The notes below the pieces were generated by a model. It saw only the letters and a program-made list of their open reading frames with translations, did not search any database and had not been told where the DNA came from. From assembly GCA_947628115.1 (NCBI GenBank), contig CANQYS010000015.1, positions 1 to 36,306 on the forward strand: a stretch of 36,306 nt of DNA, given 5' to 3'. Positions 23,277 through 31,799 of this stretch are shown in pieces. Within the stretch, counting starts at the first letter, position 1. Each line of letters starts with the position of its first letter. Both the position numbers and the translations under genes were made by a program. The DNA comes from an uncultured Clostridia bacterium. GTDB lineage: Bacteria > Bacillota > Clostridia > TANB77 > CAG-508.

Positions 23277-26200
23277 TTACAATTTATTATTTTTAATTAT
23301 TAACTTATCGCAAAATGCAAGAACTGCTGGCAACAATGTTAAAATTAAAATTGTAGAACATAGTGTTCCTTCTGAAATTGTTTTACATATTTTTGCTGCA
23401 ATAGCTGATGCAAAATTGGCAATAATTAAAGTTACTATAATAAGTATTGAACTTGAAGTTAATATAGTGTGTATTGACTTATTATATGAATCTATAATTG
23501 ATTCTTTTATTCCTTCACTTTTTCTGTGTTCAAGATAATACGATGTATATAGAATGGCATAATCAATAGTTGCACCCATCAATATACTTTGAACAATAAG
23601 TATTGAAATAAAATATACGTTTTCTCCTACAATTGATAATATTCCCATTGTTAAATAAACCGCTGTTTGTATTAATAATACTAATATTATAGGTATAGTA
23701 ATTGATTTAAATGTAATTGCTACTACTATAAATATTGCTATCATAGTTATTATTGTTATTGAGTTTAGTTCATCATCAAAAGTCTTGCTTATTTCATAAG
23801 CCATAGGAGAATCTCCTATTATATAGAAATCCTTCAATTCCTTACCTAAAATATCTTTTGCATTTTTTATAAATTCAAAGGTTTCTGGTGATTCTAAATT
23901 AAATTTTGTATTTAGTACAATTCTTGAATAATTATTACCTATTAATAATTTTTTTGCATCTTCTACTTTTGTCTTTGCCTCTTTTATATCATTTCTCATA
24001 TCATCTTCTATAAAATCTGTAAATTGCTCGTCTTGCAAAACATTATTATTAAGAAAATTTACAAATTCTTCTACTGTCATTTCCCATGTACTATTATACT
24101 CTTTATCACTACCATAATAAGTATAAAGCATTTCTACTGTATTTTTTTCTACATCATCGCTTAAATTACTAATTATAGCAAATATTTCATCTGCAGTATA
24201 TTTAGTATTATTTATTGTAGCATTCATAATGCTATTTACTGTATTTAATTTTGATATTTGTTCTTCATCAAAATTTCTTGAATATTCTTTATTAGTAACT
24301 ACATCTTTAAGTAAAAAATTAATAAATTCTTTTAATGATATATTTGGATTTTTGTTTATATATTTAGAGTTATATAAACCATAAAGTAAATTTGTTTCCT
24401 CTTTATTTATTCCTAATAATGAAGATAATTCTATGCTATTGTATTTTTTATTATTTAAAACTCCATCCATAACAGATTGAACTAGTTTCAAATCCTTAAT
24501 TGTACTATTTGTTATTTTGTTTGCAAGTGTGCTATCATTTTGATGTACAAGTATAAAATTTACAAATTCTTGTGGTGTTAAAGTTGTATTATTTTTGCTT
24601 GAAACATATAAAGTATATATGTTTTTTGCACTACTACTATCTATACCTATTATTTGTGAAAGTTCTTGATAAGTAAAGCTTTTATTATTTTCTGCACTTT
24701 TCATAATAGTAGATAATAACTCTAACTGTTTTATTATAGTTCCATCCATACTATTTTTTATTTCTTTATTATTTAATATTAGTGTTACAAATTCATTAGG
24801 TAAAGCCGTCCATTCTCCTATATTTCCCGTTATATAATCTATCAAATTGTATAATTGATATACCTGATTTATTTCTATACCTAATATTTTTGACATTTTA
24901 AGAGCTGTATATGTAGTCTTATCATTAAGTAACTCTGTATTATTCAATAGCTCACCTAATGATGTCGTATCAAAATCATCTAAATATTGTGTATTGTTTT
25001 TGATATTATTTATATAGCTTATAAGTTCTAATATTGTATATTTATTTTCATTTTCCTTATTAATATATTTCAAAAGCAGAATTTGATTAATCTCTGTTTC
25101 ATCTATACCAAATAAATTAGATAACTCTTTAGAAGTCATTTGTTTATCAATTACATTTAGATTACTAAATGTTGATAATAATTTTATATTTTCGATTGTA
25201 TCTGCATCAAAACTATTTGCATAATTACTATCTCTTAATACATCATTTAATACAAAATTTGAGAACTCTGAAATTGTCATTTTTATATCAATATCATTTA
25301 CAAGAATATAATATTTATATAATTCATTCATTGTATTACTATCAATTCCAAACAATTTTGCCATTTGATTACTTGTCATTTTCTTTTGAATTGTTTGCTT
25401 ACTTGTAAATTTTGATAAAGTATTTAACTTAGTTTTACTTTCAGAATCAAATTTAGTCCCATATTTTTCATTTGTTAAAACATCTTTATTCATAAAATTA
25501 ATAAATTCATTTAAAGTAATTTGTGTATTGTTATTTTTAGATAGATAATAAATAAAAATGTCATCTATTTTACTTTTATCAATTTCTAATATACTTGCTA
25601 TATCACTTGATGTTCTTTTTTTATTTATAGAAGATACTGTAACAAAGTTTTTTAACCTTGTAATGTCTTTTCTCGTTTTATCATCAATTTTTTTACTTGC
25701 TTTTTCGTTGTTATATGCTTCTTTCTCAATAAAGTTGATAAAATCATTAAATGTTATTGCATTTTTTGTATTTTGGTTATAATAATCATAATACAATATT
25801 TTTAATAAATAATCTTCTACATTAACATCTGCTCCTAAATCATTTAATTTGTCATTTAATTTATCATATGTTAATTTTTCATTAATTGTATTTCCATAAC
25901 CTAAAACTTCATCTATTTTTTCTTCATTTTCAAGTTCTTTTAAATATTTTGAAATTTTCTCTTCATCTTTATTTTTATATATAATAGCTATTTGATTATT
26001 TTCATCAAATACTTCGCTTATATCATCTGTTTGTGAATCTGTATAATCAATTCCTAAATTTCCCTTTGTTATAAAACTAGCTATAAATACTATAAGAAAT
26101 ATTGGAACAGAAATAAATCTTATTTTATAACTAAACTTACCTAATTTATCCAACTTAAAATTAGGACTTTTCTTTTTTGTTTTTACTATCCACTTATCAA

Positions 26201-27122
26201 ACATTAATATTAAGGACGGAAGTACAAAGAATATACAAATTAAACTAAATAGTACACCTTTTGCTAAGACAAATCCTAAATCTTTCCCAATTTTAAAGCT
26301 CATAAATACTAATGCTAAAAGTCCAACTATTGTTGTAACAGAACTACTTGATATGGCTTGAAACGCCTTATATAAAGCATTTTTCATTGCTTTTATATTA
26401 TCTTTTTCAATTTGCTTTTCTTGATCATATCTGTTCATTAACATTATAGAATAATCCATTGATAATGCCATTTGTAATATTGCAACTATAGAGTCTGTAA
26501 TATTTGATACATTTGGAAATATAATATTCGTTCCCTTATTTAGAACAACTGCCATTAATATTGACGTTAAAAATAAAAATGGCTCTACATAAGATTCACA
26601 CATTATAAGTAAAATAACTAAAGCGCATGCAACCGCAAGTGCAACAATCCAAAATGGTAATACTGTTTTATTAGTTTCAGATACATCTCCACTTGTATAA
26701 ATTGTATAATCTTTATATTTTTCTGTTATTTGATTATATACATCTGTCGCCTTTTGTGAGTCAGATTTGTCATCTACTGTAATAACATATAATGTGTAGT
26801 TTTCTTTGTTATAATTTTCATTATTTTCATAATCTACACTTTCAACTCCATCTATTGATTTTAAATCATTTTTTATTTGTAACTTTTCATCATCCGCCAA
26901 ATTTTCAAACATTAAATTTAAAGTGCTGGTTTCAGTTCCTGAAAATTCTTCCTCCATAATATCCATACCAATTCTTGTTTCTGAAGTGTCTGGTAAATAT
27001 TTGGCTATATCATAATTTATTTTTACTTTTGTTGATAATATAGCTGAGATTATTGTAAAAACAATAAATAGAACCAAAATAAAATGTCTTTTATTTATTA
27101 TAAAGTCTGTAATCTTTCTCAA
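23277..27122 (-). CDS. MMPL/RND-family exporter with a large internal repeat region
   Basis: A 1281-residue inner-membrane transporter of the MMPL (RND superfamily) kind. Seen: helix 1 (about 13-31), a short first outer domain (35-155), helices 2-6 (157-310) including the family's SMDYSIMLMNRYDQE (221-235), helix 7 (336-352), a very large second outer domain (360-1125), and helices 8-12 (about 1123-1270) with the matching GATIDYAILYTSYYLEHR. The paired D-Y-[AS]-I motifs carry the proton-relay aspartates. Residues about 455-1050 are seven to eight repeats of 75-80 residues, each with [EN]-[EF]-F-[IV]-N-F, a middle F-D, then L-[FL]-G-I-[DN] and L-Y-x-x-Y. Normal MMPL proteins of this kind are 700-1000 residues. 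Divergent from a TetR gene, which probably controls it. Substrate unknown. Confidence 0.88.
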   Translation of the reverse strand: MRKITDFIINKRHFILVLFIVFTIISAILSTKVKINYDIAKYLPDTSETRIGMDIMEEEFSGTETSTLNLMFENLADDEKLQIKNDLKSIDGVESVDYENNENYNKENYTLYVITVDDKSDSQKATDVYNQITEKYKDYTIYTSGDVSETNKTVLPFWIVALAVACALVILLIMCESYVEPFLFLTSILMAVVLNKGTNIIFPNVSNITDSIVAILQMALSMDYSIMLMNRYDQEKQIEKDNIKAMKNALYKAFQAISSSSVTTIVGLLALVFMSFKIGKDLGFVLAKGVLFSLICIFFVLPSLILMFDKWIVKTKKKSPNFKLDKLGKFSYKIRFISVPIFLIVFIASFITKGNLGIDYTDSQTDDISEVFDENNQIAIIYKNKDEEKISKYLKELENEEKIDEVLGYGNTINEKLTYDKLNDKLNDLGADVNVEDYLLKILYYDYYNQNTKNAITFNDFINFIEKEAYNNEKASKKIDDKTRKDITRLKNFVTVSSINKKRTSSDIASILEIDKSKIDDIFIYYLSKNNNTQITLNEFINFMNKDVLTNEKYGTKFDSESKTKLNTLSKFTSKQTIQKKMTSNQMAKLFGIDSNTMNELYKYYILVNDIDIKMTISEFSNFVLNDVLRDSNYANSFDADTIENIKLLSTFSNLNVIDKQMTSKELSNLFGIDETEINQILLLKYINKENENKYTILELISYINNIKNNTQYLDDFDTTSLGELLNNTELLNDKTTYTALKMSKILGIEINQVYQLYNLIDYITGNIGEWTALPNEFVTLILNNKEIKNSMDGTIIKQLELLSTIMKSAENNKSFTYQELSQIIGIDSSSAKNIYTLYVSSKNNTTLTPQEFVNFILVHQNDSTLANKITNSTIKDLKLVQSVMDGVLNNKKYNSIELSSLLGINKEETNLLYGLYNSKYINKNPNISLKEFINFLLKDVVTNKEYSRNFDEEQISKLNTVNSIMNATINNTKYTADEIFAIISNLSDDVEKNTVEMLYTYYGSDKEYNSTWEMTVEEFVNFLNNNVLQDEQFTDFIEDDMRNDIKEAKTKVEDAKKLLIGNNYSRIVLNTKFNLESPETFEFIKNAKDILGKELKDFYIIGDSPMAYEISKTFDDELNSITIITMIAIFIVVAITFKSITIPIILVLLIQTAVYLTMGILSIVGENVYFISILIVQSILMGATIDYAILYTSYYLEHRKSEGIKESIIDSYNKSIHTILTSSSILIIVTLIIANFASAIAAKICKTISEGTLCSTILILTLLPAVLAFCDKLIIKNNKL

Positions 27123-27203
27123 AGTAAATCCTTCCCTTCTTTTTGGTCTGAATTACATTATATTCTCATTATTATTCAAATGAAAGTATAAACTTGATAA
27201 GAA

Positions 27204-27219
27204 TGTCTAAATTTAGACA
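27204..27219. promoter_or_regulatory. Perfect 16-base palindrome, probable TetR operator
   Basis: TGTCTAAATTTAGACA is a perfect dyad in the 180-base gap between the divergent MMPL and TetR genes. Length and symmetry suit a TetR dimer. Promoter boxes on either side are too weak for me to place with confidence. Confidence 0.65.
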
Positions 27220-27302
27220 CTTTTATTAAAATTGTCTTTTTATTATAATAAAACTGTGTTACAATATTTTATATATTGTTTTTTTATAGAAAGGATCTCA
27301 TT

Positions 27303-27854
27303 ATGAAAGTACAATGTCTAAATTCTTCTTCTGTTAAAACAAGAAATTTAATTAAAAAAACTTTTGCTGAATTAATTAATGAAAAAAAGCAATTAGATAA
27401 GATAACTGTTACAGAACTAGTTAAAAGAGCAGAATTAACTAGAAGTACATTTTATACACATTATGATAATATATATGAAGTAGCTCACGACTATCAACTA
27501 CAAACGATTGAACTTTTATGTAGTGAAGATTTGAAATTATATTCAAGACAAGATATTATGAATTATTTTGATAATATTATACAATGTTTAAAAGATAATG
27601 AAGAAACATATAAATTATTATTATCTGCTGATGAATCTCTTTTATTTTTAGAAAAATTAAAGAAAATCGCTGGTCAAAAAATTTATGATGCCTTAAAAGA
27701 TAACTATATGAATAAATATCTTGACCTTAATATTTCATTTTTTATGAACGGAATTTTAATGGAATTTTTAAAATATTTTAGAAATGAAAGTCACTATTCT
27801 TTAGATGAATTATCATTAAATATGAAAACATGGTTTGAAAAAATATTTGATTAA
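27303..27854 (+). CDS. TetR/AcrR-family transcriptional regulator
   Basis: A 183-residue regulator. Seen: N-terminal TetR helix-turn-helix, about residues 12-58 (RNLIKKTFAELINEKK, ITVTELVKRAELTRSTFYTHYDNIYEV), where the T-R-S-T-F-Y-x-H-[YF] stretch is the family's recognition helix; then an all-helical ligand domain ending LDELSLNMKTWFEKIF, as in the TetR-like group of Firmicutes. ATG at 27303 has AAAGGA seven bases ahead; an upstream ATG at 27276 has none. It is divergent from the MMPL exporter with a perfect palindrome between them, so it likely represses the exporter and itself until an inducer binds. Confidence 0.88.
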   Translation: MKVQCLNSSSVKTRNLIKKTFAELINEKKQLDKITVTELVKRAELTRSTFYTHYDNIYEVAHDYQLQTIELLCSEDLKLYSRQDIMNYFDNIIQCLKDNEETYKLLLSADESLLFLEKLKKIAGQKIYDALKDNYMNKYLDLNISFFMNGILMEFLKYFRNESHYSLDELSLNMKTWFEKIFD

Positions 27855-28252
27855 GTTTGAACTATATAAATTGTTGTTTGTTTTATGTTCGGTGAATTCA
27901 GGACAGTCCCTAGAATTCCCCTCATACAAATTACAATTTTCGCACCTAACCATTAAAAATGGGAGAAATCTCTCCGAGCGGACATCGTAGTTATCTACAA
28001 CTTTTTGCTTTTAACAATTGATACAAATATCAATCAATTATATTTATTATAATCATTATTTTTGTATAATACAATAAGAGTATTCAAAATTTATAAAAAA
28101 AGTTACATCTTTCAACATTATCATATAAAATTTTAAGTATTTGTATTATAATGATTACTATAATAATATTATTAGAAAAAATTTATATATATTTTATAAA
28201 AATCATAATAAAATATTTAAAGATTTTGTTAAAACTTGTAAAGGAGTAACAA
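27855..28252. other. 400-base intergenic region with structured, G+C-richer part
   Basis: No protein gene seen. From about 27885 to 28005 the base composition rises and several inverted repeats occur: GAATTC arms at 27894-27899 and 27913-27918 enclosing AGGACAGTCCCTA; GGAGA-AATC-TCTCC near 27963-27976; GTAG-TTAT-CTAC followed by AACTTTTT near 27990-28008. This looks like a folded RNA or a mobile palindrome ending in a weak terminator; it matches no RNA family I can name. The rest (28010-28240) is plain AT-rich sequence ahead of the MATE gene, whose site AAAGGAG lies at 28240-28246. Confidence 0.5.
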
Positions 28253-29515
28253 ATGAACACAAAAATACCTTTTAAAGAAATACTGAAAACATTTATATTT
28301 GTTTTGCCATACATATTTGTAGAATTTACAAACACTTTATTAGTAACAATTGATAAATCTATATCAAATTCAATTGGAAAAACTGCTATTATTGTGTTTT
28401 CTTCATTTATAACATTAAATTGGGCTATAAATACAATTCAAACTTGTATAGGAAATGCACATACAATTGTATTAGCAAGAGATAAGGAAAACTCAAAACA
28501 AATCAATAATTCAGCTATGTTTTTAGAAATAGTCAGTTCTGTAACAATTTCAATAATACTTTTTAGTTTTTCAAGACAAATCACATATGTATATAATCTA
28601 GAGAACAACGCTCGCGAAATATTGTCAATAATATTAAAATTAAAAGCTATTCAATTACCTATTCATTCAATTGGATTAGTTCCTAAAAATATATTAAAAG
28701 TTAATACCAAAACAAGTAGAATATGGATTTCGACAGTAACTTCATCTATAATAAATATATCAGGAGATCTTTTAAGTGTAAAACTAGGATATAATGAAAT
28801 TGGAATATATATTGCAACTATTGTTTCTTCTTTAGTAAATACTGTATTATTATTGATTTTTTCTAAATATAAATTATTTAAAATTTCTTTTAATTATATA
28901 AAGCAAATGTTATATTTTGCTAAAGATTTAATATTTAATAAAATTGTACAAAGAATTGTAAATATATATTACACACATGTAGCTAGTTCATTTGGAACAA
29001 ATATTTATGCAATACATTGTGTATGTGGAACAATTATTGATACACTATGTGAAATAATTGAAGGATATTATTCTGGATTATTAGTTGAATATTCAAATGA
29101 TATAGAACAAAAGAAAGAACATTTATTAAAGAAAGTAGATAGTATTGAATTTTATGGAAATATTTTTGCTATATTGTTTATTCCAATATTTCTATATCCT
29201 TTATGGCTCGCTTTAGGCAACTCTATTTCTTGGAGCGAGTGTAATCCATATATATGGATATATTCTATTGAATTTGTAGCAACAGTAGCTGGATGTAATT
29301 ATAGGGCTTACCTTTCAGCTAATAAAAATACAAAATCAATTAGTATGATGGCTTTTATAGGTGGAATATGTGTAAGAGTTCCACTGTGTTATATAATATA
29401 TAAATATAATATTGGAATAGTTGGTTTATCTATGGTATGTGGTATTGATAGAATTGTAAGAGCAACATATTTAAGATTATATATTAAATTCAAAAAAGAA
29501 ACACTCATCACATAA
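28253..29515 (+). CDS. MATE-family exporter
   Basis: A 420-residue membrane protein with about twelve hydrophobic segments, of the MATE (multidrug and toxic compound extrusion) family. Seen: start KEILKTFIFVLPYIFVEFTNTLLVTIDK like the first MATE helix, a first half ending near residue 200, a second half opening with YIKQMLYFAKDLIFNKIVQRIVN and repeating the helix pattern, and Y-x-A-Y-L-S-A-N-K-N-T-K in the last third. Shorter than the usual 440-460 residues. Cationic drug or metabolite export, driven by Na+ or H+, is the normal role; the substrate is not predictable. AAAGGAG stands seven bases ahead of the ATG. It stands alone. It contains the one CGC arginine codon noted in this window (near 28610), which shows that CGN codons other than CGG are in use. 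Confidence 0.82.
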   Translation: MNTKIPFKEILKTFIFVLPYIFVEFTNTLLVTIDKSISNSIGKTAIIVFSSFITLNWAINTIQTCIGNAHTIVLARDKENSKQINNSAMFLEIVSSVTISIILFSFSRQITYVYNLENNAREILSIILKLKAIQLPIHSIGLVPKNILKVNTKTSRIWISTVTSSIINISGDLLSVKLGYNEIGIYIATIVSSLVNTVLLLIFSKYKLFKISFNYIKQMLYFAKDLIFNKIVQRIVNIYYTHVASSFGTNIYAIHCVCGTIIDTLCEIIEGYYSGLLVEYSNDIEQKKEHLLKKVDSIEFYGNIFAILFIPIFLYPLWLALGNSISWSECNPYIWIYSIEFVATVAGCNYRAYLSANKNTKSISMMAFIGGICVRVPLCYIIYKYNIGIVGLSMVCGIDRIVRATYLRLYIKFKKETLIT

Positions 29516-29552
29516 TTCAATATAGTAATTACTTTGTAGCATAAAAATTTGG

Positions 29553-29697
29553 CTTTGCCATAAGTTCTAACCCCCTATGAGTTTTGACCAACGGTACAAA
29601 ACTTAGGATAATATAATACATACTGAAAATAAAACAAAAAAATAACATCCTTTTCAGAATGGTATTTAATATATCTGTTCTATTAGTTCGAACAGAT
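29553..29697. other. Intergenic hairpins between MATE and HdeD-like genes
   Basis: Read on the minus strand, AGTTTTG and CAAAACT pair around a loop with TACCGTTGGT, flanked by CCT/AGG (about 29572-29610). A second, perfect 8-bp hairpin ATCTGTTC / GAACAGAT lies at 29673-29697. The second may end transcription of the MATE gene although no T run follows. No coding sequence seen in 29516-29718. Confidence 0.4.
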
Positions 29698-29718
29698 TCG
29701 TCAATGGAGCAAAAAATT

Positions 29719-30258
29719 TCATTCTAAAACTTTATCTACATATTTTACAAAAATTGCACTTTCTATTAAATCTATTACTGAATAAATTAACATTATTATA
29801 CCTATCGTTAAAATTAATGTTCCACTATTGAATATCATGTATAATCCTCCAATTATCATTATAATTGATAAAATTAAAGATGCACTCCATATATTTATTT
29901 TTGCACTATGTAATTTTAATGATAAAGATAATCTCAATAGTCCACTATATATTATCCAAACTCCTATTACAATTCTAAACATTGATTCTATTAAACTACT
30001 ATAAAATATGATAATTAATCCTACAATAATAGTAATAATTCCATAAAGTAAATCATTATTATAAAAATCACTGTTTCCTTTAGAGATAATATAATTTACA
30101 ATTTTGAATGCTCCAATGGCAATAAAAGCTCCCCCTAGTATATATGAAATTACTTTTATTGCTGAGCCTGTATTTACTATCATAAAAATACCAATAATAG
30201 CAAATACAGCAGATAATAATATGTTTGTCCAACCTGTTTTTTTCAAAAAATCCTTCAT
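29719..30258 (-). CDS. HdeD-like DUF308 membrane protein
   Basis: A 179-residue protein of six hydrophobic segments arranged as three pairs, as in the HdeD/DUF308 family. Seen: the glycine-rich hairpins IGIFMIVNTG, YILGGAFIAIGAFKIVNYII, IITIIVGLIIIFYS, GVWIIYSGLLRLSLSLKL and IIMIIGGLYMIFNSG, each with the family's small-residue packing. Ribosome binding site GGAGGTAAAAAA ahead of the ATG at 30258. It lies between the MATE gene and the bile salt hydrolase gene, 34 bases after the latter, so it may be co-transcribed with it. HdeD of enterobacteria is linked to acid resistance; here the role is unknown. Confidence 0.82.
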   Translation of the reverse strand: MKDFLKKTGWTNILLSAVFAIIGIFMIVNTGSAIKVISYILGGAFIAIGAFKIVNYIISKGNSDFYNNDLLYGIITIIVGLIIIFYSSLIESMFRIVIGVWIIYSGLLRLSLSLKLHSAKINIWSASLILSIIMIIGGLYMIFNSGTLILTIGIIMLIYSVIDLIESAIFVKYVDKVLE

Positions 30259-30292
30259 AATTTTTTACCTCCATTTTTTATTGTATAATAAA

Positions 30293-31267
30293 TCAATTTT
30301 GCATTAATATTTGCTGACCTTTAATTAAATTATAACTTATAAGCTCACTTCCTTCCAAATTTTCCTTATACATGTCTATCCCCGTAATTTGGCTATTTTC
30401 ATAAGTTTTATAATAATATATACCTTTGTCCATATTGCAACATGAACTATAAATTGTTATTTCATATTTATCTTCTCCCATGTGTACACATCCTCTTTGC
30501 TGATATACTGAACCCAATATATGAAAAAATTGACTAATGCTTTCTGATTCTGAATTTCCAGATAAAGAATTCATTTTTGTAAATGTTGCTTTTACAAATC
30601 TTGAAGCTGAAGATAAATCCCCTGGAAGTCCTAAAGCTCCCATCCCTCTGCTGTAAGTTTCTAAATTTAATTTGTTTGAAAAATTATTTGCTGGTTGCTC
30701 TATTGATAAGCTCATATAATTATTTAAATTGAACATGTGAATATCAAATGTTGGATTATTTGTAAGAACTCCTACTGGATTATCATATATCTTAAGTCCA
30801 TCCTTAACACTTTCAACAGTTATTGATGATTCTTTATCTGAAATAATCCAGTGTAATGGAGATGCTGGTAGTTCATTACTAAAATTTATTAATGCTAGAT
30901 TTATATTATCTAATAAATTTTTTACTTCTTTAATATTAGAACATTGAGATAAAACATAAGGAATAAACTCAAAAGGTGCAATATTATTTTTATTTTCATC
31001 TTCCTTTTTATAATCTGCATTACCTGGAAAATTTAATCCTGCCATTCCCAATCCCTTTTCGTTTATTGCATCATAGTAAAGAGGATAATTATCTGCTACA
31101 TAAGCCATACCTATTATTGCATAATGTTTATTTATATCTTTTACTTTTCTAAATTTAAAATTATAATTTCTAGGTGTTATTGTAACTGTTTCCTTATATG
31201 AATACTCTAAATCTAAATTTCTACCAAAATAATGGTCTTTCGTATTATATGTAATTGCTGTACACAT
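30293..31267 (-). CDS. bsh: Choloylglycine hydrolase (bile salt hydrolase / penicillin V acylase family)
   Basis: A 324-residue cytoplasmic Ntn-hydrolase that most likely splits glycine or taurine from conjugated bile acids. Seen: the nucleophile C2 right after the initiator methionine (MCTAI), R16 and D19 (FGRNLDLE), N79 (GLNFPGNADY), N170-171 (LTNNPTFD), LHWIISD, and R223 in GLPGDLSSASRFVKATF. These are the catalytic residues of the family, and no signal peptide is present, so C2 is freed by removal of Met as usual. Length is close to that of Clostridium bile salt hydrolases (about 329). The last block favours bile salt over penicillin V as substrate, but the two cannot be separated safely by eye. 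It points to a gut habitat. Followed closely by the HdeD-like gene. Confidence 0.88.
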   Translation of the reverse strand: MCTAITYNTKDHYFGRNLDLEYSYKETVTITPRNYNFKFRKVKDINKHYAIIGMAYVADNYPLYYDAINEKGLGMAGLNFPGNADYKKEDENKNNIAPFEFIPYVLSQCSNIKEVKNLLDNINLALINFSNELPASPLHWIISDKESSITVESVKDGLKIYDNPVGVLTNNPTFDIHMFNLNNYMSLSIEQPANNFSNKLNLETYSRGMGALGLPGDLSSASRFVKATFTKMNSLSGNSESESISQFFHILGSVYQQRGCVHMGEDKYEITIYSSCCNMDKGIYYYKTYENSQITGIDMYKENLEGSELISYNLIKGQQILMQN

Positions 31268-31364
31268 ATTTATTTCCCTTCTTTCAAATTTTTATGCTTT
31301 TATAATATCACAAGCAAAATAAAGTATCAATAATTTCTAGTTATGATAATAAAATATATACTAT

Positions 31365-31799
31365 CTATCTAAATATATTTTTTATTTTTTTCATAATTTT
31401 TATAAAAATATTTTCCTTATATGGAACTATTGATGTATTATCTTGTGTTCCAATTTTTTCTATCTTTTTTTTATGAAAAATATTTTTCGTGCTATATTTT
31501 CCCTTTTTTAATTGTTCTTCTTTATATAAATTATTCTTTAAAATATCATTTAATTTTTCTTTTTGAACTTCTGTTGCAAAATAATTTTTAAATAGATAAA
31601 CTAATACTGCATTTGCTTTTCTTGATATGTTTTGCTCTTTCAAATCAAGGCTTGGATTAATTGTGAATTTATATTGGTTGTCACAATTATTTTTATAAAA
31701 CTCTATTTCTTCTTTTGGTATTTTTTTATATTCTTCGATTGGCAAATATTTTAATATTTCTAACACTTCTGTATATGATTTCGCATACAAATTATTCAT
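31365..31799 (-). CDS. Unrecognised 144-residue basic protein
   Basis: Not recognised. Soluble, rich in K, N and E; it opens with NLYAKSYTEVLEILKYLPIE and YKKIPKEEIEFYKNNCD, looks helical, and ends in a basic amphipathic stretch (FIKIMKKIKNIFR) that could touch membranes or nucleic acid. The middle has LDLKEQNISRKANAVLVYLFKNYF. Its start overlaps the end of the 823-residue gene upstream by 8 bases, so the two are translationally coupled and probably work together. This opening (S-Y-x-E-V-L-E-I-L-K-x-L-P) resembles small helical proteins found in variable regions of gut Firmicutes; no function known to me. Confidence 0.6.
   Translation of the reverse strand: MNNLYAKSYTEVLEILKYLPIEEYKKIPKEEIEFYKNNCDNQYKFTINPSLDLKEQNISRKANAVLVYLFKNYFATEVQKEKLNDILKNNLYKEEQLKKGKYSTKNIFHKKKIEKIGTQDNTSIVPYKENIFIKIMKKIKNIFR

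Noticed and set aside
24000..27000. Plus-strand reading frames within the MMPL gene (for example near 25169-25408 and 25558-25782)
   Set aside because: They are antisense shadows of the repeat region, have no ribosome binding sites and odd compositions dominated by L, Y and H.
30080..30274. Second minus-strand frame overlapping the HdeD-like gene start
   Set aside because: It overlaps the well-supported DUF308 frame, has no family likeness and is rich in C and Y as expected of an out-of-frame reading.
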